Positions 9,976 to 19,680 are shown, counted from the stretch's first letter. The stretch: 64,000 nucleotides of DNA from Pseudomonas fluorescens (GCF_040448305.1 NZ_CP148752.1:2232001-2296000), one strand, 5' to 3'. A program made the numbers and translations. Notes: generated by a model from the letters alone, not told the origin.

Positions 9976-12570
9976 ATGGTTCAAGTTCGCAAACTGGTGT
10001 TAGCAATAGCGGCCGCGTCGGCGCTGTCCTCCGGTATGGCGCATGCCCTCGGGCTCGGGGAACTGACCCTGAAATCGACGCTCAACCAGCCGCTGGTAGC
10101 GGAAATCGAGCTGCTCGATGTCAAGGACCTCACCGCCGCCGAAGTGGTGCCGAGCCTGGCCTCACCAGACGATTTCGCCAAGGCCGGTGTCGACCGCCAG
10201 GCGTTTCTCAACGACTTGACCTTCACCCCGGTGCTCAACGCCAGCGGCAAAAGCATCCTGCGCGTGACCTCCAGCAAGCCACTCTCCGAACCCATGGTGA
10301 AGTTCCTGGTTCAGGTCATGTGGCCGAACGGTCGTTTGCTGCGCGATTACAGTGTGCTGCTCGATCCATCCAAATTCTCGCCGCAAACCGCTGAAGCGGC
10401 TGCGCAACCAACGTCAACGGTTGCCGCGCCCGTCACCGGTGCGACCAAACCGTCCCAATACACCACCACGCTGCGCGATACCCTGTGGGAAATCGCCGCG
10501 AAGGCGCGTAATGGTGGTTCGATCCAGCAAACCATGCTGGCCATCCAGGCGTTGAACCCGGATGCCTTTATCGACGGCAACATCAACCGCCTGAAAATCG
10601 GCCAGGTGTTGCGCCTGCCGGACCAGGCACAGAGCACGGGCCTGCCGCAAGCCAAGGCCATTGCCGAAGTGGCTGCGCAGAACACCGCATGGCGCCAGGG
10701 GCGTCGCTACGTAGCGAAACCCGGGGCAGGGCAGCAACAGCTTGACGCCACCAGTCGCGCTCGTACCGATGGTGCTCCGGCGCAAGCGACTACCGACAAG
10801 CTGAGCCTGGTGTCTGCCGAGTCCGGCAAGAACCCTGGCAAAGGGGCTGCGGGAGATGCCAAGGCCCTCAGCAACAAGCTGGCGGTGACCCAGGAAAGCC
10901 TCGACAGCAGCCGTCGTGATAACGCCGAACTGCAAAGCCGCATGGCCGATCTGCAAAGTCAGGTGGACAAGCTGCAACGCCTGATCGAGTTGAAGAACAA
11001 TCAGCTGGCCAAGTTGCAAACCGAGGGCGCTGCGGGTGCACCAGCGGCTGCGACAGCTCCGGCGATGTCGGCCGAACTGGCTGCCAACCCGGCAGCGCCT
11101 GGTCCGGCTGACACTGCACCAGCGCCCGAGGCAACTGCGGCGCCGGCCGAGAAGCCCGTTGAGGCAACACCGGCAGCATCCGACGATCAGAAATTCAATG
11201 AGTTGCTGACCAATCCTGCGCTGCTGGGCCTGGTGGGTGGCGGTGCGGTGATTCTGCTGCTCCTGCTGCTGTTGCTGGCGCGCCGCCGCAAAGCCCAGCA
11301 AGAAGCCGAAAAGCATATGCGCATGGCCCGTGCCTTGGCCGAAGAGCAGCCATTCCCGGCCGATTTCGACTTGCCGGAAAGCAGCTTCGAAGGCCTTGAA
11401 GTTCCGTCGCCGAGCGTGAAGCTGGCGACTGCCCCGACGCCTGCTCCCGCGCCAGCGCCGGTGGTTGCTCCGGTGGTGATGACCACGCCGATCGCCGCAC
11501 CATTGGTGTCTCCGGCCGCCGAGCGTTCCGACGACGTGCTGGGCCAGGCTCAGTCGCACATCAATGCTGGTCGCCTGAACCAGGCTGCCGCGTTGCTGGA
11601 GGACGGCGTCAAGCAAGAGCCGAAGCGCAGCGACTTGCGCTTGAAACTGATGGAAGTCTACGGCCAGCAAGGCGACCGCGATGCGTTCGTCGGCCAGGAG
11701 CGTCAGTTGGTGGCCAATGGCGACAACTTCGCCCAGGTTGAAAAACTCAAAAGCCGCTTCCCGGCCATGGCGTTGGTGGCTGCCGGTGGTATCGCCGCAG
11801 CCGCCGTTGCTGCCGAGCTGGACGCGCAATACGTCAAGGATCTGTTGCTCGATGAGCCGCAAGCACCGGCGCCAGAACCAGCGGCGTTCGAGGATGACCT
11901 CGACAGCGCCTTCGATCTGAGCCTGGACGATCTGGACGCGATTACGCCTGTGGCGCCTGCACCTGTGCCGGAGCCTGAAGTGACGGCGCTGGCAGGCCTG
12001 GACGAGTTTCCGCTGGACGACGATCTGAGTTTTGAGTCGGTGTTGCAGCAACAGACTGAAATCAAGGAAAACCTCGACGATCTGTCGGACTTCGACCTGG
12101 ACCTGGATCTCGGTGCGCAACCGTCGCCAGTGATGCTGGCTGAAGATGATTTCCTGCTGGATCTGGACGAGAGTGTGAAGGATTTCCCGGCTACCGAAAC
12201 CCCGGCTATTCCCGAGGTCGCGCTGGATGACCTGGAATTGCCGGCCGATTTCGATCTGTCGCTGGCCGACGAAATGGACGCACCGGATGCGTTCGCAGCC
12301 GAGCTGGATGATGTCAACGCCGAGCTGGAGAGCTTGTCCAGCAGTATCGGCGAGCCGACGTTTACCGAGGCTGATGCAGCACTGGGTGACGATGATGACT
12401 TCGACTTCCTCTCGGGTACTGACGAAGCCGCTACCAAGCTCGATCTGGCTCAGGCCTATATCGACATGGGCGACAGCGATGGCGCTCGCGACATCCTCAA
12501 TGAGGTGGTAAGCGAAGGCAGTGCCGAGCAGAAGAGTGAAGCCGAGGAAATGCTTTCGCGCCTGGCTTGA
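9976..12570 (+). CDS. fimV: FimV-family inner-membrane hub protein
   Basis: FimV, 864 residues, a peptidoglycan-binding polar scaffold needed for type IV pilus function in pseudomonads. After a signal peptide (about 1-24) comes the FimV N-terminal domain LGLGELTLKSTLNQPL. A LysM-like segment lies at about 158-205 (TLWEIAAKA...IGQVLRLP) and a coiled coil at about 300-345. The transmembrane helix is at about 415-437, followed by ARRRK. The long cytoplasmic part is very acidic and ends in the conserved TPR-like FimV motif KLDLAQAYIDMGDSDGARDI. The RBS is weak (AAGGATGAG). A terminator follows at 12593. Confidence 0.95.
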   Translation: MVQVRKLVLAIAAASALSSGMAHALGLGELTLKSTLNQPLVAEIELLDVKDLTAAEVVPSLASPDDFAKAGVDRQAFLNDLTFTPVLNASGKSILRVTSSKPLSEPMVKFLVQVMWPNGRLLRDYSVLLDPSKFSPQTAEAAAQPTSTVAAPVTGATKPSQYTTTLRDTLWEIAAKARNGGSIQQTMLAIQALNPDAFIDGNINRLKIGQVLRLPDQAQSTGLPQAKAIAEVAAQNTAWRQGRRYVAKPGAGQQQLDATSRARTDGAPAQATTDKLSLVSAESGKNPGKGAAGDAKALSNKLAVTQESLDSSRRDNAELQSRMADLQSQVDKLQRLIELKNNQLAKLQTEGAAGAPAAATAPAMSAELAANPAAPGPADTAPAPEATAAPAEKPVEATPAASDDQKFNELLTNPALLGLVGGGAVILLLLLLLLARRRKAQQEAEKHMRMARALAEEQPFPADFDLPESSFEGLEVPSPSVKLATAPTPAPAPAPVVAPVVMTTPIAAPLVSPAAERSDDVLGQAQSHINAGRLNQAAALLEDGVKQEPKRSDLRLKLMEVYGQQGDRDAFVGQERQLVANGDNFAQVEKLKSRFPAMALVAAGGIAAAAVAAELDAQYVKDLLLDEPQAPAPEPAAFEDDLDSAFDLSLDDLDAITPVAPAPVPEPEVTALAGLDEFPLDDDLSFESVLQQQTEIKENLDDLSDFDLDLDLGAQPSPVMLAEDDFLLDLDESVKDFPATETPAIPEVALDDLELPADFDLSLADEMDAPDAFAAELDDVNAELESLSSSIGEPTFTEADAALGDDDDFDFLSGTDEAATKLDLAQAYIDMGDSDGARDILNEVVSEGSAEQKSEAEEMLSRLA

Positions 12571-12592
12571 GTGGTCGGTAGGTTGTAAACAG

Positions 12593-12623
12593 AACGGCAG
12601 CCCATTGAGGCTGCCGTTTTTAT
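12593..12623 (+). terminator. Rho-independent terminator after fimV
   Basis: The stem AACGGCAGCC/GGCTGCCGTT with loop CATTGA is followed by TTTAT, 22 bases after the fimV stop. Confidence 0.9.
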
Positions 12624-12658
12624 TTGGCCGATGAGTTGATGTCGTCTGCTGTGGCCCC

Positions 12659-12731
12659 TTCGCGAGCAGGCTCGCTCCCACAGGGTTCTATGCCAGGCAT
12701 CAATCACTGTGGGAGCGAGCCTGCTCGCGAA
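12659..12731. repeat. REP pair (inverted), copy 3
   Basis: Inverted doublet of the same 24-base unit (12659-12682 and 12708-12731) between the fimV terminator and the truA promoter. Confidence 0.95.
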
Positions 12732-12789
12732 GAGGCCCTAACATTCACTCCAGTCCCTCAGTTGTACTGGCATCCCCTCCAGTCGGCCT

Positions 12790-12795
12790 TATAAT
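12790..12795 (+). promoter_or_regulatory. -10 element of the truA promoter
   Basis: A perfect TATAAT lies 65 bases before the chosen truA start. No convincing -35 hexamer sits at 17 bases; TTGTAC at 12762 is too far. The element rules out the in-frame ATG at 12794, which would overlap it. Confidence 0.6.
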
Positions 12796-12859
12796 GCCCG
12801 CCTTTGGTACATCATCAGGCTGTCCCTCCTTGGCAAATATAGATAACCCGGCCGCCGAA

Positions 12860-13684
12860 ATGGCAGCCGACGGCTTTTTCCGGATCGCGCTGGGCGTCGA
12901 ATACAAAGGCTCGCGCTACCGCGGCTGGCAGCGCCAGGCGTCCGGGGTGCTCACCGTGCAGGAAACCCTCGAAAACGCCTTGTCCAAAGTCGCCGACTCA
13001 CCCGTTTCGCTGATGTGCGCCGGACGTACCGACGCCGGGGTGCATGCCTGCGGGCAGGTGGTGCATTTCGACACCCAGGTCGAGCGTTCGATGAAGGCCT
13101 GGACCATGGGCGCCAACATCAACTTGCCCCACGACGTCAGTGTCAGTTGGGCCAAGGTCATGCCAGCGCATTTCCATGCGCGCTTCAAGGCCATTGCCCG
13201 GCGTTATCGCTACGTGATCTACAACGATCAGATCCGTCCGGCGCACCTGAACGAAGAAGTGACCTGGAATCACCGTCCGCTGGACGTCGAGCGCATGGCC
13301 GAGGCCGCCCAGTACCTGCTCGGCACCCATGATTTCAGCGCTTTTCGCGCCGGCCAGTGCCAGGCCAAGTCGCCGATCAAGGAACTGCATCACCTGCGCG
13401 TCACCCGTCACGGCAAGATGATCGTGCTGGATATTCGCGCCAGCGCCTTTCTGCATCACATGGTGCGCAACATTGCCGGCGTGCTGATGACCATTGGCGC
13501 CGGAGAGCGTCCGGTGGAGTGGATGAAAGAGGTGCTGGAGAGCCGGATTCGTCGGACCGGTGGCGTGACCGCGCATCCATTCGGTTTGTATCTGGTTCAG
13601 GTCGAGTACCGTGACGAGTTCGAATTACCTGAGCGTTACATCGGTCCACACTTCCTGACCGGTTTCTCGGAACTTGGCGGCTGA
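12860..13684 (+). CDS. truA: tRNA pseudouridine(38-40) synthase
   Basis: TruA, 274 residues from the ATG at 12860, makes pseudouridine at positions 38-40 of the anticodon arm of many tRNAs. The catalytic aspartate lies in CAGRTDAGVHACGQVVHF. Other family motifs are YRYVIYND, FSAFRAGQCQAKSP and ASAFLHHMVRNIAGVL. The start is uncertain: no strong ribosome site precedes 12860, and an in-frame TTG near 12830 could be used. The TATAAT at 12790 excludes the earlier ATG. trpF follows after 62 bases. Confidence 0.93.
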   Translation: MAADGFFRIALGVEYKGSRYRGWQRQASGVLTVQETLENALSKVADSPVSLMCAGRTDAGVHACGQVVHFDTQVERSMKAWTMGANINLPHDVSVSWAKVMPAHFHARFKAIARRYRYVIYNDQIRPAHLNEEVTWNHRPLDVERMAEAAQYLLGTHDFSAFRAGQCQAKSPIKELHHLRVTRHGKMIVLDIRASAFLHHMVRNIAGVLMTIGAGERPVEWMKEVLESRIRRTGGVTAHPFGLYLVQVEYRDEFELPERYIGPHFLTGFSELGG

Positions 13685-13746
13685 CGCCCTCGAACGCTTT
13701 TGTTACCATCCGGGACTTTCCGGATTTGTCTTGGAGTTGTGTCGAC

Positions 13747-14373
13747 ATGTCAGCCGTTCGCAGCAAGATCTGTGGGATTACCCGCATAGAGGATGCGTTG
13801 GCAGCCGTCGAGGCCGGGGCGGATGCCATCGGATTGGTGTTCTACGCCAAAAGCCCCCGTGCGGTGACGTTCCAGCAGGCGCGCTCGATCATCAAGGCGC
13901 TGCCGCCGTTCGTGACCACCGTGGGCTTGTTCGTCAATGCGAGCCGTTGCGAATTGGGTGAAATCCTCGACGCGGTGCCCCTGGACCTGCTGCAGTTTCA
14001 CGGCGATGAAAGCGCAGAGGATTGCGAAGGATGGCACCGCCCGTACATCAAGGCGCTGCGGGTCAAGGCGGGTGATGACATCGCCGCGGCCTGTGATGCT
14101 TATGCCAGTGCCAGCGCAATCCTGCTCGATACCTATGTCGAAGGCGTTCCCGGAGGAACCGGCGAGGCATTTGACTGGTCACTGATACCGCACGGCTTGA
14201 GCAAGCCGATCATTCTGGCGGGCGGTCTGACGCCGGATAACGTCGCCGAAGCGATTGCCCGCGTCCGGCCTTATGCCGTGGATGTCAGCGGCGGGGTAGA
14301 GGCGAGCAAGGGCATCAAGGATCACGCAAGGATTCAGGCATTTATCAAAGCGGTACGCGGTAGCACCTGTTGA
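13747..14373 (+). CDS. trpF: Phosphoribosylanthranilate isomerase
   Basis: TrpF, 208 residues, an (alpha/beta)8 barrel that isomerises N-(5-phosphoribosyl)anthranilate in tryptophan synthesis. It begins MSAVRSKICGITR, whose cysteine and arginine belong to the active site. QFHGDES is the conserved second strand, LLDTYVEGVPGGTGEAFDW holds the catalytic aspartate, and the C-terminal ILAGGLTPDNV...VDVSGGVEASKG binds phosphate. TTGGAG stands before the ATG at 13747. The seven-residue longer frame lacks a ribosome site. The solitary trpF next to truA and accD is the usual pseudomonad arrangement. Confidence 0.97.
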   Translation: MSAVRSKICGITRIEDALAAVEAGADAIGLVFYAKSPRAVTFQQARSIIKALPPFVTTVGLFVNASRCELGEILDAVPLDLLQFHGDESAEDCEGWHRPYIKALRVKAGDDIAAACDAYASASAILLDTYVEGVPGGTGEAFDWSLIPHGLSKPIILAGGLTPDNVAEAIARVRPYAVDVSGGVEASKGIKDHARIQAFIKAVRGSTC

Positions 14374-14590
14374 TGTGACGGCTGGCAGACTGCCGCCGTC
14401 CACTGCACTGTACAAAGCGGATGCACTGCACACAGCAGGCAGATCCGAGGGTTTGTGGTTGCACGCAGGTCATGTTTCGCGCTGACCGTGGCAGTCCATC
14501 GACCCTCTTCGCACACATGAATTTAGCGCTAGGGCATACACGGGGCTGCGAACCAGAGCGTTCGGGCCACCGGTACTGGAGAAAGAAAGC

Positions 14591-15511
14591 ATGAGCAACT
14601 GGTTAGTAGACAAACTGATCCCTTCGATCATGCGTTCCGAGGTCAAGAAGAGCTCGGTGCCTGAAGGTCTTTGGCACAAATGCCCGTCTTGCGAGGCTGT
14701 GCTGTATCGTCCGGAGTTGGAAAAGACCCTGGACGTTTGCCCCAAGTGCAACCATCACATGCGTATCGGCGCCCGTGCCCGTATCGACATCTTCCTCGAC
14801 GTTGAAGGCCGTGCCGAGCTGGGTGCGGACCTGGAGCCGGTTGACCGTCTGAAATTCCGCGACGGCAAGAAGTACAAGGACCGCCTGACCGCTGCACAAA
14901 AGCAGACCGGCGAAAAAGACGCACTGGTTTCCATGAGCGGCACTTTGCTGGGCATGCCGGTCGTGGTCTCGGCGTTCGAGTTTTCCTTCATGGGCGGTTC
15001 GATGGGCGCCATCGTCGGTGAGCGTTTCGTACGCGCCGCCAACTACGCCCTGGAAAAACGTTGCCCGATGATCTGCTTCGCCGCTTCCGGCGGTGCGCGG
15101 ATGCAGGAAGCACTGATTTCCCTGATGCAAATGGCCAAGACCTCCGCGGTGCTGGCTCGTCTGCGTGAAGAAGGCATCCCGTTCATCTCCGTGTTGACCG
15201 ATCCGGTCTACGGCGGCGTTTCCGCCAGTCTGGCGATGCTGGGCGACGTGATTGTCGGCGAGCCGAAGGCGTTGATCGGTTTTGCCGGTCCGCGCGTGAT
15301 CGAGCAGACCGTGCGTGAAAAACTGCCGGAAGGCTTCCAGCGCAGCGAGTTCCTGCTGGAGCACGGTGCCATCGACATGATCATCGACCGTCAGGAACTG
15401 CGTCCGCGCCTGGGTAACCTGCTGGCGCAAATGATGGGCCTGCCGACGCCGAAGTTCGTGGCTGCACCCATCGAGCCGATCGTGGTTCCACCGGTACCTG
15501 CCAGCCTATGA
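14591..15511 (+). CDS. accD: Acetyl-CoA carboxylase carboxyltransferase subunit beta
   Basis: AccD, 306 residues, the beta subunit of the carboxyltransferase that makes malonyl-CoA. The N-terminal four-cysteine zinc ribbon is Cys31-x2-Cys34 (CPSC) and Cys50-x2-Cys53 (CPKC). The crotonase-like core carries FMGGSMGAIVGERFVRA, SGGARMQEALISLMQM and the PVYGGVSAS/GFAGPRVIEQT oxyanion segments. A strong GGAGAAAG ribosome site precedes the ATG. The stop overlaps the folC start (ATGA), so the two genes are translationally coupled. The 217-base gap upstream contains no gene and should hold its promoter. Confidence 0.98.
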   Translation: MSNWLVDKLIPSIMRSEVKKSSVPEGLWHKCPSCEAVLYRPELEKTLDVCPKCNHHMRIGARARIDIFLDVEGRAELGADLEPVDRLKFRDGKKYKDRLTAAQKQTGEKDALVSMSGTLLGMPVVVSAFEFSFMGGSMGAIVGERFVRAANYALEKRCPMICFAASGGARMQEALISLMQMAKTSAVLARLREEGIPFISVLTDPVYGGVSASLAMLGDVIVGEPKALIGFAGPRVIEQTVREKLPEGFQRSEFLLEHGAIDMIIDRQELRPRLGNLLAQMMGLPTPKFVAAPIEPIVVPPVPASL

Positions 15512-16815
15512 CCCAACGTACCCTTGGCGAATGGCTCGCCTACCTTGAGCAGTTGCACCCTTCGGCCATCGACATGGGCCTGGAGCGGTCGCAGCAGGTA
15601 GCGTCCCGCATGGGACTGGGCAAGCCGGCGCCTCGGGTGATCACGGTCACCGGGACCAACGGCAAGGGTTCCACCTGTGCGTTCGTGGCGTCCTTGCTGC
15701 GGGCCCAGGGCTTGAAAGTGGGGGTCTACAACTCCCCGCACCTGCTGCGCTACAACGAGCGGGTAACGGTCAATGGCGTCGAAGCCACGGATGCCGAGTT
15801 GTGCGAGGCCTTTGCCGCGGTAGAGGCCGGGCGCGGCGACACTTCCCTGACTTACTTCGAAATGGGCACTCTGGCGGCATTCTGGCTGTTTCAGCGCTCC
15901 GGGCTCGATGCGGTGGTGCTGGAAGTCGGTCTGGGCGGTCGTCTGGACACGGTCAACGTGGTGGACGCCGACATGGCGCTGGTCACCAGTATTGGCGTCG
16001 ATCATGCGGATTACCTCGGTGATACCCGAGAGTCCGTGGCCTTCGAGAAGGCCGGTATTTTCCGTCAGGGCGCGCCTGCGCTCTGCGGCGATCTGAATCC
16101 TCCACAACCTCTGCTGGACAAGGCGCGCGAGCTCAATTGCCCGTTTTTCCTGCGGGGGCGCGATTTTGACCTCGGTGTGACCGATCACCACTGGCAATGG
16201 CGCGGTGTCGATGCGCAAGGGCGCTCGGTTGAACTGCGCGACCTGCCATTGCTCGATCTGCCGATGGAAAACGCTGCGTTGGCGTTGCAGGCTTACCTGC
16301 TGCTCGGCTTGCCTTGGGTGGATGCGCAGATTATCGAGGCGCTGCGGGCAACGAAGGTGGTCGGTCGTTTGGATCGCCGCGCGTTCGAGTGGCAGGGCAA
16401 GCGCTTGAATCTATTGCTGGATGTGGGGCATAACCCCCATGCGGCGGAGTATCTGGCTCGTCGCCTGGCCAGTCGTCCGCCGGTCGGCAAGCGTCTGGCG
16501 GTGTTCGGGCTGCTGGCGGACAAAGACCTGGGTGGTGTTGTCGGCGAATTGAATGCTAGTGTCCAGCACTGGGCCGTTGCACCTCTGGATTCGCCTCGGG
16601 CGCGTCCGGTTGCGGATTTGCACGATGCGTTGCAAGGTCTTGGGGCTTCGGTCGCGTCATACGACAGTGTCGCGGCCGCCCTGGAAGGGCAGTGCGCGCA
16701 GGCCACGAGCGACGACGAAATCCTGTTGTTCGGATCATTTTATTGTGTCGCCGAGGCCCTTGAATGGCTGGCCCGGCGCTCCACGGAGGACGCGGCGAAT
16801 GGCATTGCTGGATAA
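15508..16815 (+). CDS. folC: Bifunctional folylpolyglutamate synthase/dihydrofolate synthase
   Basis: FolC, 435 residues, adds glutamates to folates and joins dihydropteroate to glutamate. The P-loop is VTGTNGKGSTCAFVASLL near residue 50. SPHLLRYNERV, the EVGLGGRLDTVNVVD segment and TSIGVDHADYLG are Mur-ligase-like family motifs. The C-terminal domain has LLDVGHNPHAA. It overlaps accD by four bases and its end overlaps the next gene by 17 bases, so accD, folC and the SPOR protein form one transcription unit. Length fits the family. Confidence 0.97.
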   Translation: MTQRTLGEWLAYLEQLHPSAIDMGLERSQQVASRMGLGKPAPRVITVTGTNGKGSTCAFVASLLRAQGLKVGVYNSPHLLRYNERVTVNGVEATDAELCEAFAAVEAGRGDTSLTYFEMGTLAAFWLFQRSGLDAVVLEVGLGGRLDTVNVVDADMALVTSIGVDHADYLGDTRESVAFEKAGIFRQGAPALCGDLNPPQPLLDKARELNCPFFLRGRDFDLGVTDHHWQWRGVDAQGRSVELRDLPLLDLPMENAALALQAYLLLGLPWVDAQIIEALRATKVVGRLDRRAFEWQGKRLNLLLDVGHNPHAAEYLARRLASRPPVGKRLAVFGLLADKDLGGVVGELNASVQHWAVAPLDSPRARPVADLHDALQGLGASVASYDSVAAALEGQCAQATSDDEILLFGSFYCVAEALEWLARRSTEDAANGIAG

Positions 16816-17467
16816 GGCATACAAACAGCGCATGGTTGGCGCCCTGGTGTTGGTCGCGCTGGCGGTGATTTTTCTGCCGATGCTGTTTTCCCGCCAGGAC
16901 GAACAGCGCCAGGTGACGGTCGAAGCGCCTGTGGCCCCGCAGGCGCCGGCGATGCCCCAGGTACAGGTCGAGCCTGTGGTTGTGCCCGAGCCGCAAGCCT
17001 TGCCTCAGGAACCCGTGCCGAGCGATGACGAAATCGCCCAGCAGGAATCGGCGGTGCCAACTGCGCCAGTGGTCCCAGCGCCTGCAGTTCCAGCGCCAGC
17101 AGCCAAGCCGCCTGCACCCGCGCCGGTCCCGGCTCTGGCCGCTAAACCTGCGACAGCGCCTGCCCAGCCCATCACGGCGGCACCGGGCAAGCCGGACACC
17201 ACGCAAAGCCGTGTCGATGCCAATGGTTTGTCTGTCAGCTGGTCGGTGCAACTGGCCAGCCTGTCGAATCGTGAAAGCGCAGAAAAGCTTCAGAAAACCC
17301 TGCGAAGCCAGGGTTACAACGCCTACATCCGTACCGCCGATGGCAAAAACCGGGTGTTTGTCGGACCGCTGATCGAGCGCGCTGAAGCCGACCGGCTGCG
17401 TGACTTGCTGAATCGCCAGCAGAACCTCAAGGGGTTTGTCGTGCGCTTTCAGCCGGAACGTGGCTAA
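16799..17467 (+). CDS. DedD-like SPOR-domain membrane protein
   Basis: A 222-residue single-pass inner-membrane protein with a short cytoplasmic N-terminus (MALLDKAYKQRM) and a transmembrane helix at about 13-30 (GALVLVALAVIFLPMLF). A long Pro/Ala-rich periplasmic linker follows. The C-terminal SPOR domain (about 145-218, SVQLASLSNRESAEKL...VFVGPLIERAEAD) should bind denuded septal peptidoglycan. It matches the DedD class of division proteins. The start ATG at 16799 lies inside the end of folC. cvpA and purF follow, as in many gamma-proteobacteria. Confidence 0.92.
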   Translation: MALLDKAYKQRMVGALVLVALAVIFLPMLFSRQDEQRQVTVEAPVAPQAPAMPQVQVEPVVVPEPQALPQEPVPSDDEIAQQESAVPTAPVVPAPAVPAPAAKPPAPAPVPALAAKPATAPAQPITAAPGKPDTTQSRVDANGLSVSWSVQLASLSNRESAEKLQKTLRSQGYNAYIRTADGKNRVFVGPLIERAEADRLRDLLNRQQNLKGFVVRFQPERG

Positions 17468-17506
17468 AACTATCGCCCCGATTTGAAATGCACTGACAAT
17501 CGCAGC

Positions 17507-17535
17507 TTACCGATAAGCATGGGCTCTGCTAAAAT
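17507..17535 (+). promoter_or_regulatory. Possible cvpA-purF promoter
   Basis: A -10-like TAAAAT at 17530-17535 is preceded at 17 bases by a weak -35 (TTACCG, 17507-17512). It lies 30 bases upstream of the cvpA GTG. Confidence 0.4.
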
Positions 17536-17565
17536 GCGCCGCCTTATCCGTCTGTAGGCTGCACT

Positions 17566-18126
17566 GTGCCATTTACCTGGGTTGACTGGGCGATCGTTGC
17601 AATCGTCGCCATCTCCGCATTGATCAGTCTGAGCCGCGGCTTCGTCACAGAAGCACTGTCGCTGCTGACCTGGATCATCGCAGGAGTCGTAGCCTGGATG
17701 TTCGGTGGCTCACTGTCCGAGTACCTCGGCGGGTACATTCAAACGCCATCGGCACGTATAATAACGGGCTGTGCCATCATGTTTGTCGCCACTTTAATCG
17801 TAGGCGCAATGATCAATTATCTTATCGGCGAACTGGTTCGCGTCACCGGGCTCTCCGGGACCGACCGATTCCTCGGCATGGCCTTCGGCGCCGCGCGTGG
17901 CGGGTTGCTGGTGGTTATCGCCGTCGGGCTGTTGAGCCTGGGGCCGGTACAGCAGGACGGGTGGTGGAAAGAGTCACAGCTCGTGCCAAAATTTCTATTG
18001 GTTGCAGACTGGTCCAAAAACCTGATCCTCGGGTGGAGCAGTCAGTGGCTTGCCAGCGGAATCAGCGTACCCGCTGATATTCCGTTCAAGGAGCAACTCT
18101 TGCCGACGGCCAAAACGCCTCAGTGA
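17566..18126 (+). CDS. cvpA: CvpA-family membrane protein
   Basis: CvpA, 186 residues, a polytopic inner-membrane protein linked by name to colicin V production and by position to purF. The start is GTG (MPFTWVDWAIVAIVAISALI). About four hydrophobic segments are seen near 7-25, 28-48, 63-85 and 102-125, with the family motif ISLSRGFVTEALSLLTWI between the first two. The C-terminal tail is soluble and ends near PFKEQLLPTAKTPQ. purF follows after 41 bases, so they are probably co-transcribed. Molecular function in this organism cannot be inferred. Confidence 0.95.
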   Translation: MPFTWVDWAIVAIVAISALISLSRGFVTEALSLLTWIIAGVVAWMFGGSLSEYLGGYIQTPSARIITGCAIMFVATLIVGAMINYLIGELVRVTGLSGTDRFLGMAFGAARGGLLVVIAVGLLSLGPVQQDGWWKESQLVPKFLLVADWSKNLILGWSSQWLASGISVPADIPFKEQLLPTAKTPQ

Positions 18127-18167
18127 GTAGTGCTCAGTTCAGATCCATTAAGTAGGGGTTGCGTCGC

Positions 18168-19673
18168 ATGTGTGGCATCGTCGGTATCGTCGGTAAGTCG
18201 AACGTCAATCAGGCGCTGTATGACGCGCTAACCGTCCTCCAGCACCGCGGCCAGGACGCTGCCGGTATCGTGACCAGCCATGATGGCCGGTTATTCCTGC
18301 GCAAGGACAACGGCCTGGTGCGTGACGTGTTCCAGCAACGTCACATGCAGCGCCTGGTCGGTCACATGGGCATTGGCCATGTGCGTTATCCAACCGCGGG
18401 CAGCTCGACTTCGGCAGAAGCTCAACCGTTTTACGTCAACTCGCCTTATGGCATCACCCTGGCGCACAACGGTAACCTGACCAACGTTGAACAACTGGCC
18501 AAGGAGATTTACGAATCTGACTTGCGCCACGTCAACACCAGTTCCGATTCGGAAGTGCTGCTCAACGTGTTCGCGCACGAACTGGCCCAGCGCGGCAAGT
18601 TGCAGCCGACCGAAGAAGACGTTTTCGCCGCCGTCACCGACGTGCACAACCGTTGCGTCGGTGGTTATGCCGTCGTGGCGATGATCACCGGCTACGGCAT
18701 CGTCGGCTTCCGCGATCCGCACGGCATCCGCCCGATCGTTTTCGGTCAGCGTCACACCGACGAAGGCGTCGAGTACATGATCGCCTCGGAAAGCGTTTCC
18801 CTGGACGTGCTCGGCTTCACCCTGATTCGCGACCTGGCGCCAGGCGAAGCGGTCTACATCACTGAAGAGGGCAAGCTGTACACCCGTCAGTGCGCGACCA
18901 ACCCGTCCCTGACACCGTGCATCTTCGAACACGTCTACCTGGCGCGTCCGGATTCGATCATCGATGGCGTATCGGTCTACAAGGCCCGCCTGCGCATGGG
19001 TGAGAAACTGGCCGAGAAGATCCTGCGTGAGCGTCCGGATCACGACATCGACGTGGTCATCCCGATTCCGGACACCAGCCGCACCGCGGCGCTGGAGCTG
19101 GCGAACCACCTGGGTGTGAAGTTCCGCGAAGGCTTCGTGAAGAACCGCTACATCGGCCGGACCTTCATCATGCCGGGCCAGGCCGCGCGGAAAAAATCCG
19201 TACGCCAGAAGCTCAATGCCATCGAGCTGGAATTCCGCGGCAAGAACGTGATGCTGGTGGATGACTCCATCGTTCGCGGCACCACTTGCAAGCAGATCAT
19301 CCAGATGGCCCGCGAAGCCGGCGCCAAGAACGTCTACTTCTGTTCCGCGGCGCCAGCGGTTCGCTACCCGAACGTCTACGGCATCGACATGCCGAGCGCT
19401 CACGAGCTGATCGCCCACAACCGTTCGACCCAGGACGTGGCTGACCTGATCGGCGCCGACTGGCTGATCTATCAGGACCTGCCTGACTTGATCGAAGCGG
19501 TCGGTGGCGGCAAGATCAAGATCGACAAGTTCGATTGCGCGGTGTTCGACGGCCAGTACGTCACCGGCGACGTCGACGAGGCTTACCTGAACAAGATCGA
19601 GCAGGCACGCAACGATGCCTCCAAGGTCAAGACGCAGGCAGTCAGTGCGATCATCGATCTGTACAACAACTGA
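18168..19673 (+). CDS. purF: Amidophosphoribosyltransferase
   Basis: PurF, 501 residues, the first committed enzyme of purine synthesis, which transfers ammonia from glutamine to PRPP. The protein starts MCGIVGIVG, so Cys2 becomes the N-terminal nucleophile of the glutaminase domain after methionine removal. This fixes the start at 18168, not the ATG at 18159. The glutaminase motif GHMGIGHVRYPTAGSSTSAE and the PRPP loop VMLVDDSIVRGTT are intact. A terminator stands right behind the stop. Confidence 0.98.
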   Translation: MCGIVGIVGKSNVNQALYDALTVLQHRGQDAAGIVTSHDGRLFLRKDNGLVRDVFQQRHMQRLVGHMGIGHVRYPTAGSSTSAEAQPFYVNSPYGITLAHNGNLTNVEQLAKEIYESDLRHVNTSSDSEVLLNVFAHELAQRGKLQPTEEDVFAAVTDVHNRCVGGYAVVAMITGYGIVGFRDPHGIRPIVFGQRHTDEGVEYMIASESVSLDVLGFTLIRDLAPGEAVYITEEGKLYTRQCATNPSLTPCIFEHVYLARPDSIIDGVSVYKARLRMGEKLAEKILRERPDHDIDVVIPIPDTSRTAALELANHLGVKFREGFVKNRYIGRTFIMPGQAARKKSVRQKLNAIELEFRGKNVMLVDDSIVRGTTCKQIIQMAREAGAKNVYFCSAAPAVRYPNVYGIDMPSAHELIAHNRSTQDVADLIGADWLIYQDLPDLIEAVGGGKIKIDKFDCAVFDGQYVTGDVDEAYLNKIEQARNDASKVKTQAVSAIIDLYNN

Positions 19674-19680
19674 GTGACTA

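Noticed and set aside
10414..12681. 755-codon minus-strand frame opposite fimV
   Set aside because: Repetitive Gln/Arg/Leu composition mirroring the acidic fimV repeats, starting inside a REP element.
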